The position numbers and the translations under genes were made by a program. This document shows positions 6,765 to 15,375 of a DNA stretch of 64,000 nt, in pieces. The DNA comes from CAVSIS01 sp963814875 (lineage in GTDB: Bacteria; Acidobacteriota; Thermoanaerobaculia; Thermoanaerobaculales; Sulfomarinibacteraceae), in NCBI GenBank assembly GCA_963814875.1, contig CAWFFJ010000037.1:1-64000 (forward strand), given 5' to 3'. Positions within the stretch are counted from its first letter, which is position 1, and the number at the start of each line of letters is the position of its first letter. The notes beneath the pieces were generated by a model that had not been told where the DNA came from, ran no database searches, and saw only the letters and a list, made by a program, of their open reading frames with translations.

Positions 6765-6846
6765 GGGGTCCCGGTCCCGCTCTCCGACGAGGTCGTGCGC
6801 CACACGTCGACGCCGAGCCACCGCGGGACGTGAAGGACGCCCGGGG

Positions 6847-7371
6847 ATGACCGCGCGCGGACCAGCCGGCGGGCCATGGCAGCGTTTCGGCGAGGCTCCG
6901 CACATCTTTGTCGACGCCGACGCGTGCCCGGTCAAGGACGAGACGCTGCGCGTCGCTGAGCGCTACGGCCTCGGGGTGACGCTGGTCGCGAACTCCTGGA
7001 TGCGGGTGCCCGATCGCGACGACCTGCGGCTGGTGATCGTCGAGGAGGGCCTCGACGTGGCAGATGACTGGATCGTCGAGCACGTCCGCCCAGCGGACAT
7101 CGTGATCTCGGCTGACGTCCCGTTGGCCGCTCGGTGCCTCGCCGCGGGAGCGCTGGTGCTCGGCACGACCGGGCGGGAGTTCACCCAGGCGAACATCGGC
7201 AGCGTCCTCGCGACGCGGGACCTGCTGACCGAGCTCCGCGGCCAAGGGTCGATGACGGGTGGGCCGGCGCCGTTCGCGCGCCGTGACCGGTCGCGCTTCC
7301 TGCAGAGCCTCGACGAGATGGTTCACGCGGCGCGCCGGCGGCTGCAGACGGATCAAGTCCTTCCGCAATGA
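6847..7371 (+). CDS. YaiI/YqxD (DUF188) family protein
   Basis: The 174-residue protein carries the DUF188 signature IFVDADACPVKDE at residues about 21-33, followed by LVANSWMRVP, DDWIVEHVRPADIVISADVPLAARCL and GREFTQANIGSVLATRDLL. The family has a PIN-like fold with conserved Asp residues, DADACP and then SADVPL, which suggests a metal-dependent nuclease. No activity has been firmly assigned. ATG 6847 is chosen as the start because similarity begins shortly after it. Confidence 0.88.
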   Translation: MTARGPAGGPWQRFGEAPHIFVDADACPVKDETLRVAERYGLGVTLVANSWMRVPDRDDLRLVIVEEGLDVADDWIVEHVRPADIVISADVPLAARCLAAGALVLGTTGREFTQANIGSVLATRDLLTELRGQGSMTGGPAPFARRDRSRFLQSLDEMVHAARRRLQTDQVLPQ

Positions 7372-7467
7372 CGGTGAGGTGTGCTCAGCGATCCCGTGGC
7401 GGGCGAAGGACACTGCCGCAACGGCTGGCGGGGTAGGATCGTGCGTTGTTCCCCGAGGAGGTCGACG

Positions 7468-7608
7468 ATGGCGGGCTGGTTCTGGTACGCGGTCGGCGCG
7501 ACGGTGCTCAACGGCCTGCATCAGGTCTTCACGAAGCTCTCCGCCGCAGCGGGCTTGGGTAACCCGAGCCGGGACTGCCACGTGTGCGAGCTCGAGAGTC
7601 GACGGTGA
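7468..7608 (+). pseudogene. Remnant of an EamA/DMT-type transporter
   Basis: The short ORF begins MAGWFWYAVGATVLNGLHQVFTKLSA, which resembles the first membrane helix of a drug/metabolite-type transporter, and then ends after 46 residues in an unrelated tail. GAGGTCGACG precedes the ATG. The remaining nine or so helices are missing, and the next gene starts two bases after the stop, so most of the gene has been deleted. Confidence 0.5.
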
Positions 7609-7609
7609 A

Positions 7610-8101
7610 ATGAGCACTGTGGGGCTCATCGCCGACACCCACGGCCTCGTCCGCCCCGAGGCTCTGGCGGCGCTCGCCGGGGTCGAGCGGATCGTGCACG
7701 CCGGAGACATCGGTGGGGCCGAGGTGCTCGACGCTCTCGCGCAGGTCGCCCCGGTGGACGCGGTGCGGGGAAACGTCGACTTCGGTCCGTGGGCGTCCGC
7801 CCTGCCCATGCAACGGGTCATCGAGATCGGTTCGGTCCGGCTGCTCGTCCTCCATGACCTCGGACAGCTCGAGCTCGATCCCGCAGACGAAGGGTTTGCG
7901 GCGGTGATCGCGGGTCACTCGCACCAACCGCTGAACCGGCATCAGAAGGGTGTGCTGTGGCTGAATCCCGGCAGTGCGGGGCCGCGGCGCTTCCGCCTGC
8001 CGGTCACGATCATGCGCCTGGAGATCGACGGCACCACGCTGCGGCCCGTGCTGATCGAACTGACTCATTCGCCGTCGGCAGGACGCCGCCGAAGGAGATG
8101 A
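7610..8101 (+). CDS. YfcE/MJ0936-type metallophosphoesterase
   Basis: A 163-residue single-domain phosphodiesterase. Metal-binding motifs are in the usual order: GLIADTHG (residues 5-12), VHAGDIGG (about 31-38), VRGNVD (about 53-58), LHDLG and GHSHQP (about 103-108), then NPGSAG. Family members hydrolyse simple phosphodiesters with Mn or similar metals; the natural substrate is unknown. The C-terminus is unusually arginine-rich. The start overlaps the end of the transporter remnant (TGAAATGAG), and the stop overlaps the region before the next gene, so 7.6-8.8 kb may be one transcript. Confidence 0.88.
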   Translation: MSTVGLIADTHGLVRPEALAALAGVERIVHAGDIGGAEVLDALAQVAPVDAVRGNVDFGPWASALPMQRVIEIGSVRLLVLHDLGQLELDPADEGFAAVIAGHSHQPLNRHQKGVLWLNPGSAGPRRFRLPVTIMRLEIDGTTLRPVLIELTHSPSAGRRRRR

Positions 8102-8103
8102 AC

Positions 8104-8496
8104 ATGGTGCTGCGCCTCGTGATCTCGGTTGCCGTGTTCGTGATCGCGCTGCTGCTCGGCCGGGTCGCTGCGAGCCTGGTGGAACGCCGGTGGGGTTCGT
8201 TCGGCCCGTTGCTCGGGGCGGCGATCGGTGGGCTCGGCGCCGTCGGTGCGGCTTCGGTCTCCGGCGTTCACCCGATGCTTGCAGGAGCGCCAATCATCCT
8301 CGGGTCGGTTTTCGGGTACGTCGTCGCGTGGCGCGGCCAGCCGGGCAGGCGGTACGCCGCCGTCGGCATCGCCGCGTTCGGTATCTACGGTGCCGTCGCC
8401 GCGGCGTTGAGCGGACAGTGGCTCGCGGTCGGGGCGTGCCTGCTCGCAGCAGGCGTGGCAATGTCGCTGGCGGGATCGGTACGAGGGGAGGTGTGA
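8104..8496 (+). CDS. Hypothetical membrane protein
   Basis: A 130-residue protein with four predicted helices: LRLVISVAVFVIALLLGRVAA, FGPLLGAAIGGLGAVGAASV, MLAGAPIILGSVFGYVVAW, and AVGIAAFGIYGAVAAALSGQW with a last glycine-rich helix. There is no recognisable family. ATG at 8104 is preferred over the ATG at 8098 because GAAGGAG then lies six bases upstream. It follows the phosphodiesterase directly. Confidence 0.6.
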   Translation: MVLRLVISVAVFVIALLLGRVAASLVERRWGSFGPLLGAAIGGLGAVGAASVSGVHPMLAGAPIILGSVFGYVVAWRGQPGRRYAAVGIAAFGIYGAVAAALSGQWLAVGACLLAAGVAMSLAGSVRGEV

Positions 8497-8497
8497 G

Positions 8498-8770
8498 GTG
8501 CCGCAGATGGACCTTCCGGACGGCTGGGTTGGCGGGACCCAGCTCGAGGCCTTGGGGCGCCATTGGGAGCTCGAGCAGGCGAGCTTCCAGGGCTTTCAGT
8601 ACTTCGTCCCGAACGCATCAGTGTTCATGCGCTTCACGTTCTCCGACGGAACCGGGCTCGTGCTGCGTCTGGAGGGTGTGGGCTACCTTCGGGTAGACCC
8701 GGTCGATCCCGGAGCGAGACCGGGAGGTCAACCCTCGCGGCTCTCGAGAGAACCGAAGCTGGTCGATTGA
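8498..8770 (+). CDS. Small hypothetical protein
   Basis: A 90-residue cytosolic protein that starts with GTG two bases after the previous stop, with GGGGAG at proper spacing. It contains WELEQASFQGFQYFVPNASVFMRFTFSDGTGLVLRLEGVGYLRV, a plausible beta-rich core, and then a tail that looks out of frame or unstructured. Not recognised. Translation is probably coupled to the membrane gene before it. The C-terminal 20 residues may result from a frameshift. Confidence 0.45.
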   Translation: MPQMDLPDGWVGGTQLEALGRHWELEQASFQGFQYFVPNASVFMRFTFSDGTGLVLRLEGVGYLRVDPVDPGARPGGQPSRLSREPKLVD

Positions 8771-8857
8771 CGCCTGGAGTCGCGGGCGGCGAGGTGCTCG
8801 AAGTCGGTGCCGAAACGCTCGCGGTTCAGGCGGTCTGAGCGCGACGGGAGCCGGGAG

Positions 8858-8992
8858 ATGGCGACGATCCGGCTGGTTCACTGGCACCTCGAGGAGGCAC
8901 GCCAACGGGCGCTCACGATCGAGGCCCTCGGCCACAGGAAGATCCGACTAGTGCCCCGGCGTTGGGTGGAAGCCGCGGCGCGCTATCCTTGA
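8858..8992 (+). pseudogene. Small ORF, possible truncated regulator
   Basis: The ORF encodes 44 residues, MATIRLVHWHLEEARQRAL and so on. It resembles only the opening of a receiver-like protein (a first strand, then a helix, then ALGH). GAGCCGGGAG precedes the ATG. No continuation is visible in any frame, so it is either a remnant or a chance ORF. Confidence 0.3.
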
Positions 8993-9018
8993 GCCACCGA
9001 AATCGGGGGAGGCAGCCT

Positions 9019-9456
9019 GTGGATCTCTCCGTCGAGCTCTTCATTGCGTCGTATCGTCAGCTCGCGCTGGTCAGCGCGGTGCTCGGCGGGTTCGCCTTCT
9101 CGTTCCTGGCCGTGCACCTGGCCGCAGGCGACAGACGCCGGGTCGCTGGGTTGACCGTGGGGCTGTCGTCCGTCTCTGCACTCCTTCTGGTCGTGACGAC
9201 GTTCCTGGATGTGAGCGTCGGTGCAGTTCTGGTCGGCCTTCCTCCGGGCGCAAGCTTCGCCGATCTGCCCGTGACGGTCCTGCGGGTGACGGGCTGGTCG
9301 GCTGCGACCTTTTTGCTCGGCGTTGCCTCGCTCGTCCTCGCTGTGATGGCCGGCGGCTGGGTGCGCTCGACATTGGTCGGCTGGATCGCCACCCTCCTCG
9401 GCCTCGGCGCTCTGGGCATGATGGCCTACGCGCTCTCCGTGCTCGGTCTCGCCTGA
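9019..9456 (+). CDS. Hypothetical membrane protein
   Basis: A 145-residue protein with four well-separated helices: YRQLALVSAVLGGFAFSFLAVHLA, VAGLTVGLSSVSALLLVVTTFL, WSAATFLLGVASLVLAVMAGGWV and LVGWIATLLGLGALGMMAYALSVL. The start is GTG 9019, preceded by GGGGGAGG at proper spacing. The family is not recognised. It stands alone and converges on the dehydrogenase pair. Confidence 0.65.
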   Translation: MDLSVELFIASYRQLALVSAVLGGFAFSFLAVHLAAGDRRRVAGLTVGLSSVSALLLVVTTFLDVSVGAVLVGLPPGASFADLPVTVLRVTGWSAATFLLGVASLVLAVMAGGWVRSTLVGWIATLLGLGALGMMAYALSVLGLA

Positions 9457-9478
9457 CCTGATCCGTTGGCAGACAAGA

Positions 9479-9504
9479 ACGGGCGGGCCCCGTGGTCCGC
9501 CCGT
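9479..9504. terminator. GC-rich hairpin between convergent genes
   Basis: ACGGGCGG (9479-9486) pairs with CCGCCCGT (9497-9504) around a 10-base loop. There is no T run on either strand. Its place between two convergent genes suggests a transcription barrier for both. Confidence 0.45.
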
Positions 9505-9583
9505 CGCGTGTCAGGCGCTGCGAGCGGGCGGCGGCAGTCGAGAACCAGGGCACGCGCCTGGTTGGTGGTCTCGGATGCCGAGG

Positions 9584-10912
9584 TCAGATCGCCTGGACCG
9601 TCTCCGAAAACGAGATCCCGAGCCGCTGCAGCTCCTCGAGGGCGGGCTCGTAGAACTCGGCCATCACAGGGACCTGGACACCGGTGCGCGTGAAGCGCCC
9701 CTCGAGGATGAAGCGTGCACCGACGGCCGCCGGCAGCCCGACGGTCCGGTTCATCGACGAGTCGCCGCCGGGAATGCCGAAGTCGACCATGGTCGACTGG
9801 ATGCGCTCGCGCCGCCCGCCCGGGTACTCGGCGATGAAGGTGTGCTGGAGGATCAGCATGTCGCGCTCGTCGGGAGCGTAGGACATGGTCGCAAGCATCC
9901 TCGCGGTGAGGATGTCGACCGGGCCTCGTCCCGCGGGCAGCCGCTCGGACCCAAACAGGCCCAGCCAGCGCATGGCGTCGATCTCGGGACCGTCGGTCGG
10001 CAGACCGAGCGTGGTCGCGACAGCACGCTCGACGTTGTCGCGTCCGACCCCCGCCATGTGGGCGGTGAACTCGGCGAAGGTCGAGCCCGAGAATCCCGTG
10101 ACGGGCTCGGTGGCGAGCCAGCCGATCTTCGCGACCGCGAGCATGGTGCGGCACCAGAAGGGGAAGCGCAGAGTACCGCGGAACATCTCGTCGCGCGGGT
10201 CGATACCGTACCAGCCGGTGTAGGGCATGCTGTCGCGGTTGGGGTAGCCGTCAAGCTCGAACCGTACGCCCTCGATCTCGACCGGTACATCCGCGACGGT
10301 TGCCAGAAGCCGCTCTCCGGGGACCTCGACCAGCTCCCCACTGCGCCGAAAACGGGCCGGGTTGAGACCCGCCAGCAGCACGCCGCGCGGGCTCCAGGAG
10401 AACTTGTAGCCGAACGGGTTGTCGTTCGCCTCCGGGGCGGGCAGGCCGCCGCAGTAGGAGCGGAAGGTGGTGATCTCGCCGCCCTCGCCGTGGACCCGGT
10501 CGATGATCTGCATCGCGGTCATGTGGTCGATGCCGGGATCGACGCCGAGCTCGTTGAGCAGGATGACGCTCTTCGCCTTGGCTTCGGCATCGAGGGCCTG
10601 CATCTCGTCCTTGACGTACGAGGTGGTCACCATGTGGGTGCCGTGGGCGATGCACGCCTTCGCCACCGCCGGGTGCCACTGCCACGGCAGCAGGCTGACC
10701 GCGAGGTCGTGGGCGGCAACGAGCTCGCCCAAGCGGCCCGGCTCCTTCTCGATGTCGAACGCGACCGGTGTGCCGTTGGGGTGCCCGGCGAGGATTGCTT
10801 CGGCCTTGGCGACGGTGCGGCTGGCCAGGGTCACCGCGAACCCGTGGTCGAGCAGGTAACGGACGTGTGCACGCACCACCAGCCCGGCTCCGAAGACAAC
10901 GACCTTCTTCAT
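9584..10912 (-). CDS. Saccharopine dehydrogenase-like oxidoreductase 1
   Basis: A 442-residue protein starting with an NAD(P)-binding Rossmann motif, VVVFGAGLVVRAH, at residues 4-16. Family signatures follow: AHGTHMVTTSYVKDEMQALD (about 90-109), LLNELGVDPGIDHMTAMQIID (about 117-137), and FRSYCGGLPAPEANDNPFGYKFSWSPRGVLLA (about 148-180). These match the glutamate-forming saccharopine reductase/dehydrogenase group, which links lysine to glutamate and 2-aminoadipate semialdehyde. The direction in this organism cannot be told. The paralog at 10959-12308 lies 46 bases upstream on the same strand, so the two are probably one operon with argF further upstream. Confidence 0.85.
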   Translation of the reverse strand: MKKVVVFGAGLVVRAHVRYLLDHGFAVTLASRTVAKAEAILAGHPNGTPVAFDIEKEPGRLGELVAAHDLAVSLLPWQWHPAVAKACIAHGTHMVTTSYVKDEMQALDAEAKAKSVILLNELGVDPGIDHMTAMQIIDRVHGEGGEITTFRSYCGGLPAPEANDNPFGYKFSWSPRGVLLAGLNPARFRRSGELVEVPGERLLATVADVPVEIEGVRFELDGYPNRDSMPYTGWYGIDPRDEMFRGTLRFPFWCRTMLAVAKIGWLATEPVTGFSGSTFAEFTAHMAGVGRDNVERAVATTLGLPTDGPEIDAMRWLGLFGSERLPAGRGPVDILTARMLATMSYAPDERDMLILQHTFIAEYPGGRRERIQSTMVDFGIPGGDSSMNRTVGLPAAVGARFILEGRFTRTGVQVPVMAEFYEPALEELQRLGISFSETVQAI

Positions 10913-10958
10913 GGCTCCTCCTCGCGTCGGTGTCCGTCCCGGTGCGGTGACGCTGTCG

Positions 10959-12308
10959 TCACACCGGGGGCTCGACCTTCTCGGTGAAGCTCAGGCCTTC
11001 CTCCCTGAGGCGGTCGAGCACGGTGTTGCAGATCGCTGGATGGGTCGGCAGCTGGCAGCCGGTGAGGCTGAGCTCGCCCTCCAGCACCATCCCGGCGGCG
11101 AGCGCCGTCGGCAGGCCGACGGTGCGCGCCATGGCGGACATCGTGAGCGGGTCCCCGGTGTCGATCATCGTCCACGTCAGCCGCTCGCGCGGGAGGTCGC
11201 GATCGGGGTACTCGACGACCATCTCGTGGACCAGGATGACCATGTCGCGGGCGCCTTCGCCCGGTGCAAGACGAGTCTGCAGGAGGTGGGCGAGGAGCGC
11301 CGCCGGAGTGTCGCCGTCGCAGCCGGTGGGCTGCTCGTCAAAGAGGCCGAGGAAGCGCAGGTTGCGCATGATCCGGCCGGTCGGGTTGAGCTCGAGGAAC
11401 AGGGTTGCCGCCGCCTCGACCCGATCGAACGGGACCTGGATCGGGAGGAACATCTGGACGACCTCGCGCGGGCTGCGCTCGCCCAGACGGGGGATCTCGA
11501 CGGTGTCGGTTGTGAGCCCGAGCTTGACCACCTTGGCCCAGGTCTCGCAGAAGCCCGGCCACCGCAGGGTGCCGCGGATCATGGTGCGGACCTCGTCGAG
11601 GTCGAAATGGTCGAGGTAGTGGAGGGAGTCCCGGTTCGGGTAGGCCTCGAGCTCGCCGACCCCGTCGACCTGGAGCGGCCAAGTGTGGAGGAAGAGGTGC
11701 TCGTGAGGGACCACCCGAATGCGTCCGTCCTCCAGGTACTGCGCCCCGGCGCGTCCCGAGGTGGCGACGTTCCACGGATTCCACGTCACCAGGTAGCGCA
11801 GGGGGTTGGAGGGCGAGTCGGGGGCCGGGATGCCGCTGCCGAATGACCGGAAGCCGAGAATCCGGCCGCCGCGGTTCAGGGTCGTGCGCACGGCCTTGGC
11901 GGCGAGCATGTGGTCGATGCCGGGATCGAGGCCCATCTCACCGAGCAGCAGGACGCCTCGGTCCCGTGCCCAGCCGTCGAGCGCACGGGTCTCACGGCTC
12001 AGGTAGGAGACCGAGACCATGTGCGCACCGCTCTCAATGCAGTGGCGGGCCACCATCGACTGGAAGCGCGGAGCCAACATGTTGACCACGAGGTCCGCGC
12101 CCGCGACACGGCCTGCGAGCGCGAGCTCATTGCCCGCGTCGAGCGGGACGGCCTCACCGTGCGGGCGGCCGCCGAGGCGCTCGCGGGCCAGCGCGGGATC
12201 GCGGTCCGCGACCACGATCCGCCAGCCCCGCGACGGGGCCTGATCGAGGAGACGCGAGATCAGGAACGGGGCGCTGCGGCCGGCACCGAGAACCACGACC
12301 GTCTTCAT
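10959..12308 (-). CDS. Saccharopine dehydrogenase-like oxidoreductase 2
   Basis: A 449-residue paralog of its downstream neighbour with the same plan: VVVLGAGRSAPFLISRLL at the N-terminus, ESGAHMVSVSYLSRETRALD, LLLGEMGLDPGIDHMLAAKAV and FRSFGSGIPAPDSPSNPLRYLVTWNPWNV. The second copy differs at many positions, so the duplication is old. Two different tandem copies suggest either two steps of a saccharopine-type lysine pathway or a heteromeric enzyme; carboxynorspermidine dehydrogenase is a related alternative. It ends 42 bases before argF on the same strand's upstream side, so argF is transcribed first. Confidence 0.85.
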   Translation of the reverse strand: MKTVVVLGAGRSAPFLISRLLDQAPSRGWRIVVADRDPALARERLGGRPHGEAVPLDAGNELALAGRVAGADLVVNMLAPRFQSMVARHCIESGAHMVSVSYLSRETRALDGWARDRGVLLLGEMGLDPGIDHMLAAKAVRTTLNRGGRILGFRSFGSGIPAPDSPSNPLRYLVTWNPWNVATSGRAGAQYLEDGRIRVVPHEHLFLHTWPLQVDGVGELEAYPNRDSLHYLDHFDLDEVRTMIRGTLRWPGFCETWAKVVKLGLTTDTVEIPRLGERSPREVVQMFLPIQVPFDRVEAAATLFLELNPTGRIMRNLRFLGLFDEQPTGCDGDTPAALLAHLLQTRLAPGEGARDMVILVHEMVVEYPDRDLPRERLTWTMIDTGDPLTMSAMARTVGLPTALAAGMVLEGELSLTGCQLPTHPAICNTVLDRLREEGLSFTEKVEPPV

Positions 12309-12350
12309 CGCCGACTCCTCCGTGCGCGGCGCCGGACGCCGCGCTGCACG

Positions 12351-13331
12351 CTACCGTCCGAGCGTCGCGACCATGACCGCCTTGATCGTGTGCAGGCGGT
12401 TCTCAGCCTCGTCGAACACCCGCGAGCGCGGGCCTTCGAAGACCTCGTCCGCAACCTCACAGATATCCGGGTTCTGGCGCCCGACCTCGGTTTCGAGGTT
12501 GTGGAACGCGGGCAGGCAGTGGAGGAAGATCGCCTCCTGGCGCCCGGTCATCGCCATCAGCTCGGGAGTGATCTTGTAGGGCTTGAGCAGGGCGATGCGC
12601 TCGGCGATCTTCGCCTCCTCGCCCATCGAGGCCCAGACGTCGGTGTACACGGAGTGGGCGCCCGCGACGCCGTCGGCGACAGACGAGGTCACCGTGACCG
12701 CGCCGCCGGTTCCGGCGGCGATGGCGCGCACGACCTCGACCAGGGACGGCTCCGGGTGCAGGGACAGCGGCGCGACGATGCGGACGTCCATGCCGAGCTT
12801 GGCGCAGCCGACCATGAGCGAGTTCGCCATGTTGTTGCGACCGTCTCCGACGTAGGCCAGGGCGAGGCCGCGGAGCCGGCCGAACTCCTCGCGCACGGTC
12901 ATCAGGTCGGCGAGAATCTGGGTCGGGTGCCACTGGTCGGTGAGCCCGTTCCACACCGGGACGCCGGCGTAGGCGGCCAGGGTCTCCACGGTCGCGTGGG
13001 CGAAGCCTCGGAACTGGATCCCGTCGAACATCCGGCCGAGCACGCGCGCGGTGTCGGCGACGGTTTCCTTCTTTCCGAGCTGGATGTCGCCCTTGCCAAG
13101 GTACTCGGGGTGGGCGCCCTCGTCGACACAGGCGACGGTGAACGCACACCGGGTGCGCGTCGATGGCTTCTCGAAGATGAGGGCGATGCTCTTGCCCTCG
13201 AGTGCCCTGCCGCGCAGGCCGGACCGTTTCGCCTGCTTGAGGGTGGCGGCAAGGTCGAGCAGGTCTGTGATCTCCGCGGGGGTGAGGTCGAGCAGCTTCA
13301 AGAAGTGTCGTCCCTTGAGATTGCCAGCCAT
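12351..13331 (-). CDS. argF: Ornithine carbamoyltransferase
   Basis: The 326-residue protein has normal family length. It contains the carbamoyl-phosphate motif FEKPSTRTR (residues 53-61), DQWHPTQILADLMT (ornithine/carbamoyl-phosphate contacts), YVGDGRNNMANSLM and the ornithine-binding FLHCLPAFH with Cys272. It makes citrulline from ornithine and carbamoyl phosphate in arginine synthesis (or the reverse in catabolism). The start is set at 13331, where MAGNLKGRHFLKLLDL matches the family. It leads a three-gene minus-strand group with the two saccharopine dehydrogenase-like genes. Confidence 0.95.
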   Translation of the reverse strand: MAGNLKGRHFLKLLDLTPAEITDLLDLAATLKQAKRSGLRGRALEGKSIALIFEKPSTRTRCAFTVACVDEGAHPEYLGKGDIQLGKKETVADTARVLGRMFDGIQFRGFAHATVETLAAYAGVPVWNGLTDQWHPTQILADLMTVREEFGRLRGLALAYVGDGRNNMANSLMVGCAKLGMDVRIVAPLSLHPEPSLVEVVRAIAAGTGGAVTVTSSVADGVAGAHSVYTDVWASMGEEAKIAERIALLKPYKITPELMAMTGRQEAIFLHCLPAFHNLETEVGRQNPDICEVADEVFEGPRSRVFDEAENRLHTIKAVMVATLGR

Positions 13332-13482
13332 TCGAACCTCCAGTTTCTGGGGCGCCCGCGACGCCCGGGGCATCCTACTCTCCGCGTTCGGGCTTGCCAA
13401 GGTCGTCCAGCTCGGGGCGCCGACTTCTCCTCGGCGGCCCGTCCGCATCCGCGACGGGAGACAATGTTCGTTGGGAGGAGTG

Positions 13483-14574
13483 GTGCAGGAGTCCTTCGAT
13501 GTGCGCGATCCCGCTGTCCTGCACGTGTCGTCCGAGACCGGATGGCGCGGCGGCGAGCACCAGGTCCTGCTGCTCGCCGTGGGCGCGGCGGCCCGAGGCC
13601 TGGACCACGCCGTAGCGGCACCGGCCGGCTGCGAGCTGGCGGCGCGGGCACGGTCGGAGGGACTCGAGGTGGTGCCGCTGCCGTCGCGTCGTCCGTGGCG
13701 ACCGTTCGCCTTAATGCGGATCGCGGGCTGGCTGCGCCGGCACGATCGACCCGTGATCCACGCCCACACCTCGCCGGCGCTCGATGCGGCGCCCCTGCTG
13801 CGTCTGCTCGCGCCACTCGCCGGGGTGGTCTACACCCGCCGGACGTCCTATTCGATTCGTCCCGCACGCAAGTACCGGACGGCCGCCGAGCGATACGTCG
13901 CCGTGGCCCGCAGTGTTGCGGACCAGCTCGTCGCCGCCGGTGCGGACCCGGGCCGAGTCACCGTGGTTCCGAGCGCGATTGACCTGTCGGCCATCGACGC
14001 CGCGCCCGAGACGGACCCCCTCGGTCTCGTGGGCGGCGGTCCGGCGGTCGGCTGCGTCGGCGCGCTCGCTCCCGAGAAGGGCCATGCCGTCCTGCTCGAG
14101 GCCTGGCGGCACGTGGTCGCCGCCATTCCGGACGCCCGCCTGGTGCTGGTGGGAGACGGGCACGAGCGCCGGCGTCTCGAGGAGCTCGCCAGGAGCCTGC
14201 CGCCAGCCTCGGTGCGGTTTGCCGGCTTTCGCGACGACGTTGCGAGCTGTCTGAAGAGCTTCGACCTGGTCGTGCTGCCGTCGCTGGCGGAGGGCGTCGG
14301 CGGGGCGGTGATCGAGGCGATGGCCTGTGGTCGTGCGGTGGTGGCGAGCCGTGCCGGGGGCCTGCCCGAGGTCATCACCGATGGAGTGACCGGGTTGCTG
14401 GTGCCCCCACGGGACTCGACGGCTCTCGCTCGGGCAATCGTCGAACTGCTCGGCGACGCGGAGCGTCGCGCTGCGATGGGGGAGGCCGGGCGCACCCGGA
14501 TCGAGGCGGAGTTCACAGTCGACCGGATGATCGCGTCGTACGTCGCCGTCTATCGCGAGCTCTCCGGAAGGTGA
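13483..14574 (+). CDS. GT4-type glycosyltransferase
   Basis: The 363-residue protein has a GT-B fold. The N-terminal half contains HVSSETGWRGGEHQVLLLA (acceptor side) and IHAHTSPALDAAPLL. The C-terminal half contains VGCVGALAPEKGHAVLLEAW and the donor-binding EGVGGAVIEAMACGRAVVAS, where the E-x7-E pair is typical of GT4 enzymes. It transfers a sugar from a nucleotide donor, probably in lipopolysaccharide or other envelope-glycan synthesis. GTG 13483 is chosen because GGGAGGAG is immediately upstream. Its 3' end overlaps the convergent GT2 gene by 25 bases. Confidence 0.88.
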   Translation: MQESFDVRDPAVLHVSSETGWRGGEHQVLLLAVGAAARGLDHAVAAPAGCELAARARSEGLEVVPLPSRRPWRPFALMRIAGWLRRHDRPVIHAHTSPALDAAPLLRLLAPLAGVVYTRRTSYSIRPARKYRTAAERYVAVARSVADQLVAAGADPGRVTVVPSAIDLSAIDAAPETDPLGLVGGGPAVGCVGALAPEKGHAVLLEAWRHVVAAIPDARLVLVGDGHERRRLEELARSLPPASVRFAGFRDDVASCLKSFDLVVLPSLAEGVGGAVIEAMACGRAVVASRAGGLPEVITDGVTGLLVPPRDSTALARAIVELLGDAERRAAMGEAGRTRIEAEFTVDRMIASYVAVYRELSGR

Positions 14575-15332
14575 TCGCTCTCCGGACCGGACCCGACCCC
14601 GGCGCGGAGCAGACGATACTTGAGCGCAGTTCCCCGGGCGGAGGCCAGGGCATAGCGGGTGCCGACCATGCCGTTGAGCAGGCCGCCCCGGATCAGCCAC
14701 ACGCGGAGGAAGGCCGCAGTGCTGTGCAAGGCCGGGTCGAAGCCTCTCGCCCGGCGGCCCTCGGCCTCGGCTTGCTGAGCGCCGAGACGCGCGTAGCACT
14801 CCTGGCGACGCCGATACTCCTCGACACTGCGCGCGCCGAGATGCTCGATCATCCCGCGCAGGCGCCCCGCCCGTCCCTCAAAGTGCACGGACTCGTGCAC
14901 GATCCTTTCCGAAAAGCGCGCCCGGCGGCGGTCGTAGAACCGTACCGGCTCGTCCCATCCCCACGGCCAGTGACGCAGCTGGCATCCGTCGTAGCAGTTG
15001 CGGCGGCGGACCCGGAACGCGGCCGGACCATGGTCGTCGTCGAGCAGCTCCTCGATCGCTCGAGCGAGCGAGGCGTCGACGCGCTCGTCGGCGTCCAGCG
15101 AGAGCACCCATGGGTGCAGGGCGAGATCGGCGGCGCAGTTCTTCTGGATGCCATAGCCCCGCCACGGCTCGACCACCACCCGCGCCCCGGCGGCAGTCGC
15201 CCGAGCGACGGTGTCGTCGGTGCTGCCCGAGTCAAGCACGAGGACCTCGTCCGCCCACGCCGCGCTGGTTACGGCCTCGGCGATTCGATCCGCCTCGTCA
15301 CGGGCCACGATGGTGACACTGACCGGGTGCAT
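14550..15332 (-). CDS. GT2 family glycosyltransferase (WaaE/KdtX-like)
   Basis: A 260-residue GT-A enzyme. The N-terminus VTIVARDEADRIAEAVTSA leads into VLVLDSGSTDDTV (residues about 30-42). VLSLDADERVD (about 76-86) holds the metal-binding DxD. The FSERIVHESVHFEGRAGRL stretch and the long C-terminal helix region resemble the WaaE/KdtX group, which adds glucose to the lipopolysaccharide inner core. The exact sugar is inference. It is convergent and overlapping with the GT4 gene, so the two share a locus but not a transcript. Confidence 0.85.
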   Translation of the reverse strand: MHPVSVTIVARDEADRIAEAVTSAAWADEVLVLDSGSTDDTVARATAAGARVVVEPWRGYGIQKNCAADLALHPWVLSLDADERVDASLARAIEELLDDDHGPAAFRVRRRNCYDGCQLRHWPWGWDEPVRFYDRRRARFSERIVHESVHFEGRAGRLRGMIEHLGARSVEEYRRRQECYARLGAQQAEAEGRRARGFDPALHSTAAFLRVWLIRGGLLNGMVGTRYALASARGTALKYRLLRAGVGSGPESDHLPESSR

Positions 15333-15375
15333 CCGTGGAGTATACGGATCGAGCAGTTCGGGCGTCGGGGAAGTA

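Noticed and set aside
9575..12030. Long plus-strand ORFs over the dehydrogenase genes
   Set aside because: Shadows; the minus-strand proteins carry Rossmann motifs and family signatures.
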